Source: Polydrusus tereticollis | Lineage: Eukaryota > Arthropoda > Insecta > Coleoptera > Curculionidae | Assembly (NCBI GenBank): GCA_963920685.1 | Contig: OY987336.1 | Coordinates: 20,224,876-20,288,875 of the forward strand | Reading direction: 5' to 3' | DNA length: 64,000 bases | In this document: in pieces, positions 63,961-64,000 of the stretch | Numbering within the stretch: the stretch's first letter is position 1 | How the letters are laid out: the number at the start of each line of letters is the position of its first letter | Translations under genes and position numbers: made by a program | Notes under the pieces: generated by a model | What the model was told of the DNA's origin: nothing | Database searches by the model: none | Seen by the model: only the letters and a program-made list of their open reading frames with translations

Positions 63961-64000
63961 GTACGTAGTTGTTAAAAAAAATGTTAATCATGAAAAAAAA

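Noticed and set aside
1..64000. CRISPR arrays, operons, Shine-Dalgarno sites
   Set aside because: Repeats here are transposon ends, satellites or zinc fingers without spacers, and the gene structure is eukaryotic.

Overview
The window reads as a stretch of a large, transposon-choked arthropod genome, most likely an insect and possibly a beetle (this last step is inference). The reasons are GT-AG introns, AT-rich DNA, a C2H2 zinc-finger exon, a full-length errantivirus-type LTR element with an env region, Penelope-like elements with hammerhead-like motifs, jockey/CR1-type and I-type non-LTR elements, and several Tc1/mariner, pogo, hAT, P-like and CACTA-like DNA transposons. No prokaryotic features are present.

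Layout. 1-1740: 3' end of an element with a Gln/Arg-rich gag-like ORF, an acidic Pro-rich second ORF, a G-run and a candidate LTR, followed by a 173-bp tandem array (1741-2745). 2983-5938: a minus-strand non-LTR reverse transcriptase pseudogene split by a complete DD41D Tc1/mariner element (3931-5789, intact transposase, 320-bp TIRs). 5941-6571: candidate LTR. 9483-13114: a two-exon tyrosine recombinase gene, retroposon and transposase debris, and four stem-loop sequences. 13208-14372: an 11-finger C2H2 exon. 15189-19980: two head-to-head Penelope-like copies forming a large palindrome, one arm carrying an extra 482-bp MITE.

20477-38975 is a nest. A degraded Ty3/Gypsy element is split in gag by a CACTA-like element (20721-37128). 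That element carries a decayed transposase, a DUF4806-type gene, a complete errantivirus (21545-30884, with its own non-LTR insertion in gag) sitting inside an intron of the DUF4806-type gene, and a P-like element (33769-36811) with a THAP exon pair. The Gypsy pol ends where an I-type element with RNase H begins (38975-41318).

From 41459 a multi-exon acidic host gene is visible: exons 41459-41577, 44290-44454 and 49725-50171 join in matching phase 2. Its introns hold a jockey-type element, a Penelope-like remnant, a Sailor-like transposase and a second, broken DD41D element. Downstream, a hAT-type gene looks split around a block (51709-58919) that holds a three-level nest: an intact pogo-like element inside a long-TIR Tc-like element inside an older inverted repeat. 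The window ends with a CR1/L2-like fragment, a THAP pseudogene, an 862-bp MITE related to the nest, and one orphan exon (63871-63960).

Most genes here are mobile-element genes acting on their own DNA. The acidic multi-exon gene and the zinc-finger exon are the only good candidates for host genes. Exon, TIR, TSD and frame statements were read by eye from the sequence. Family names follow from motifs and have not been tested by a search.
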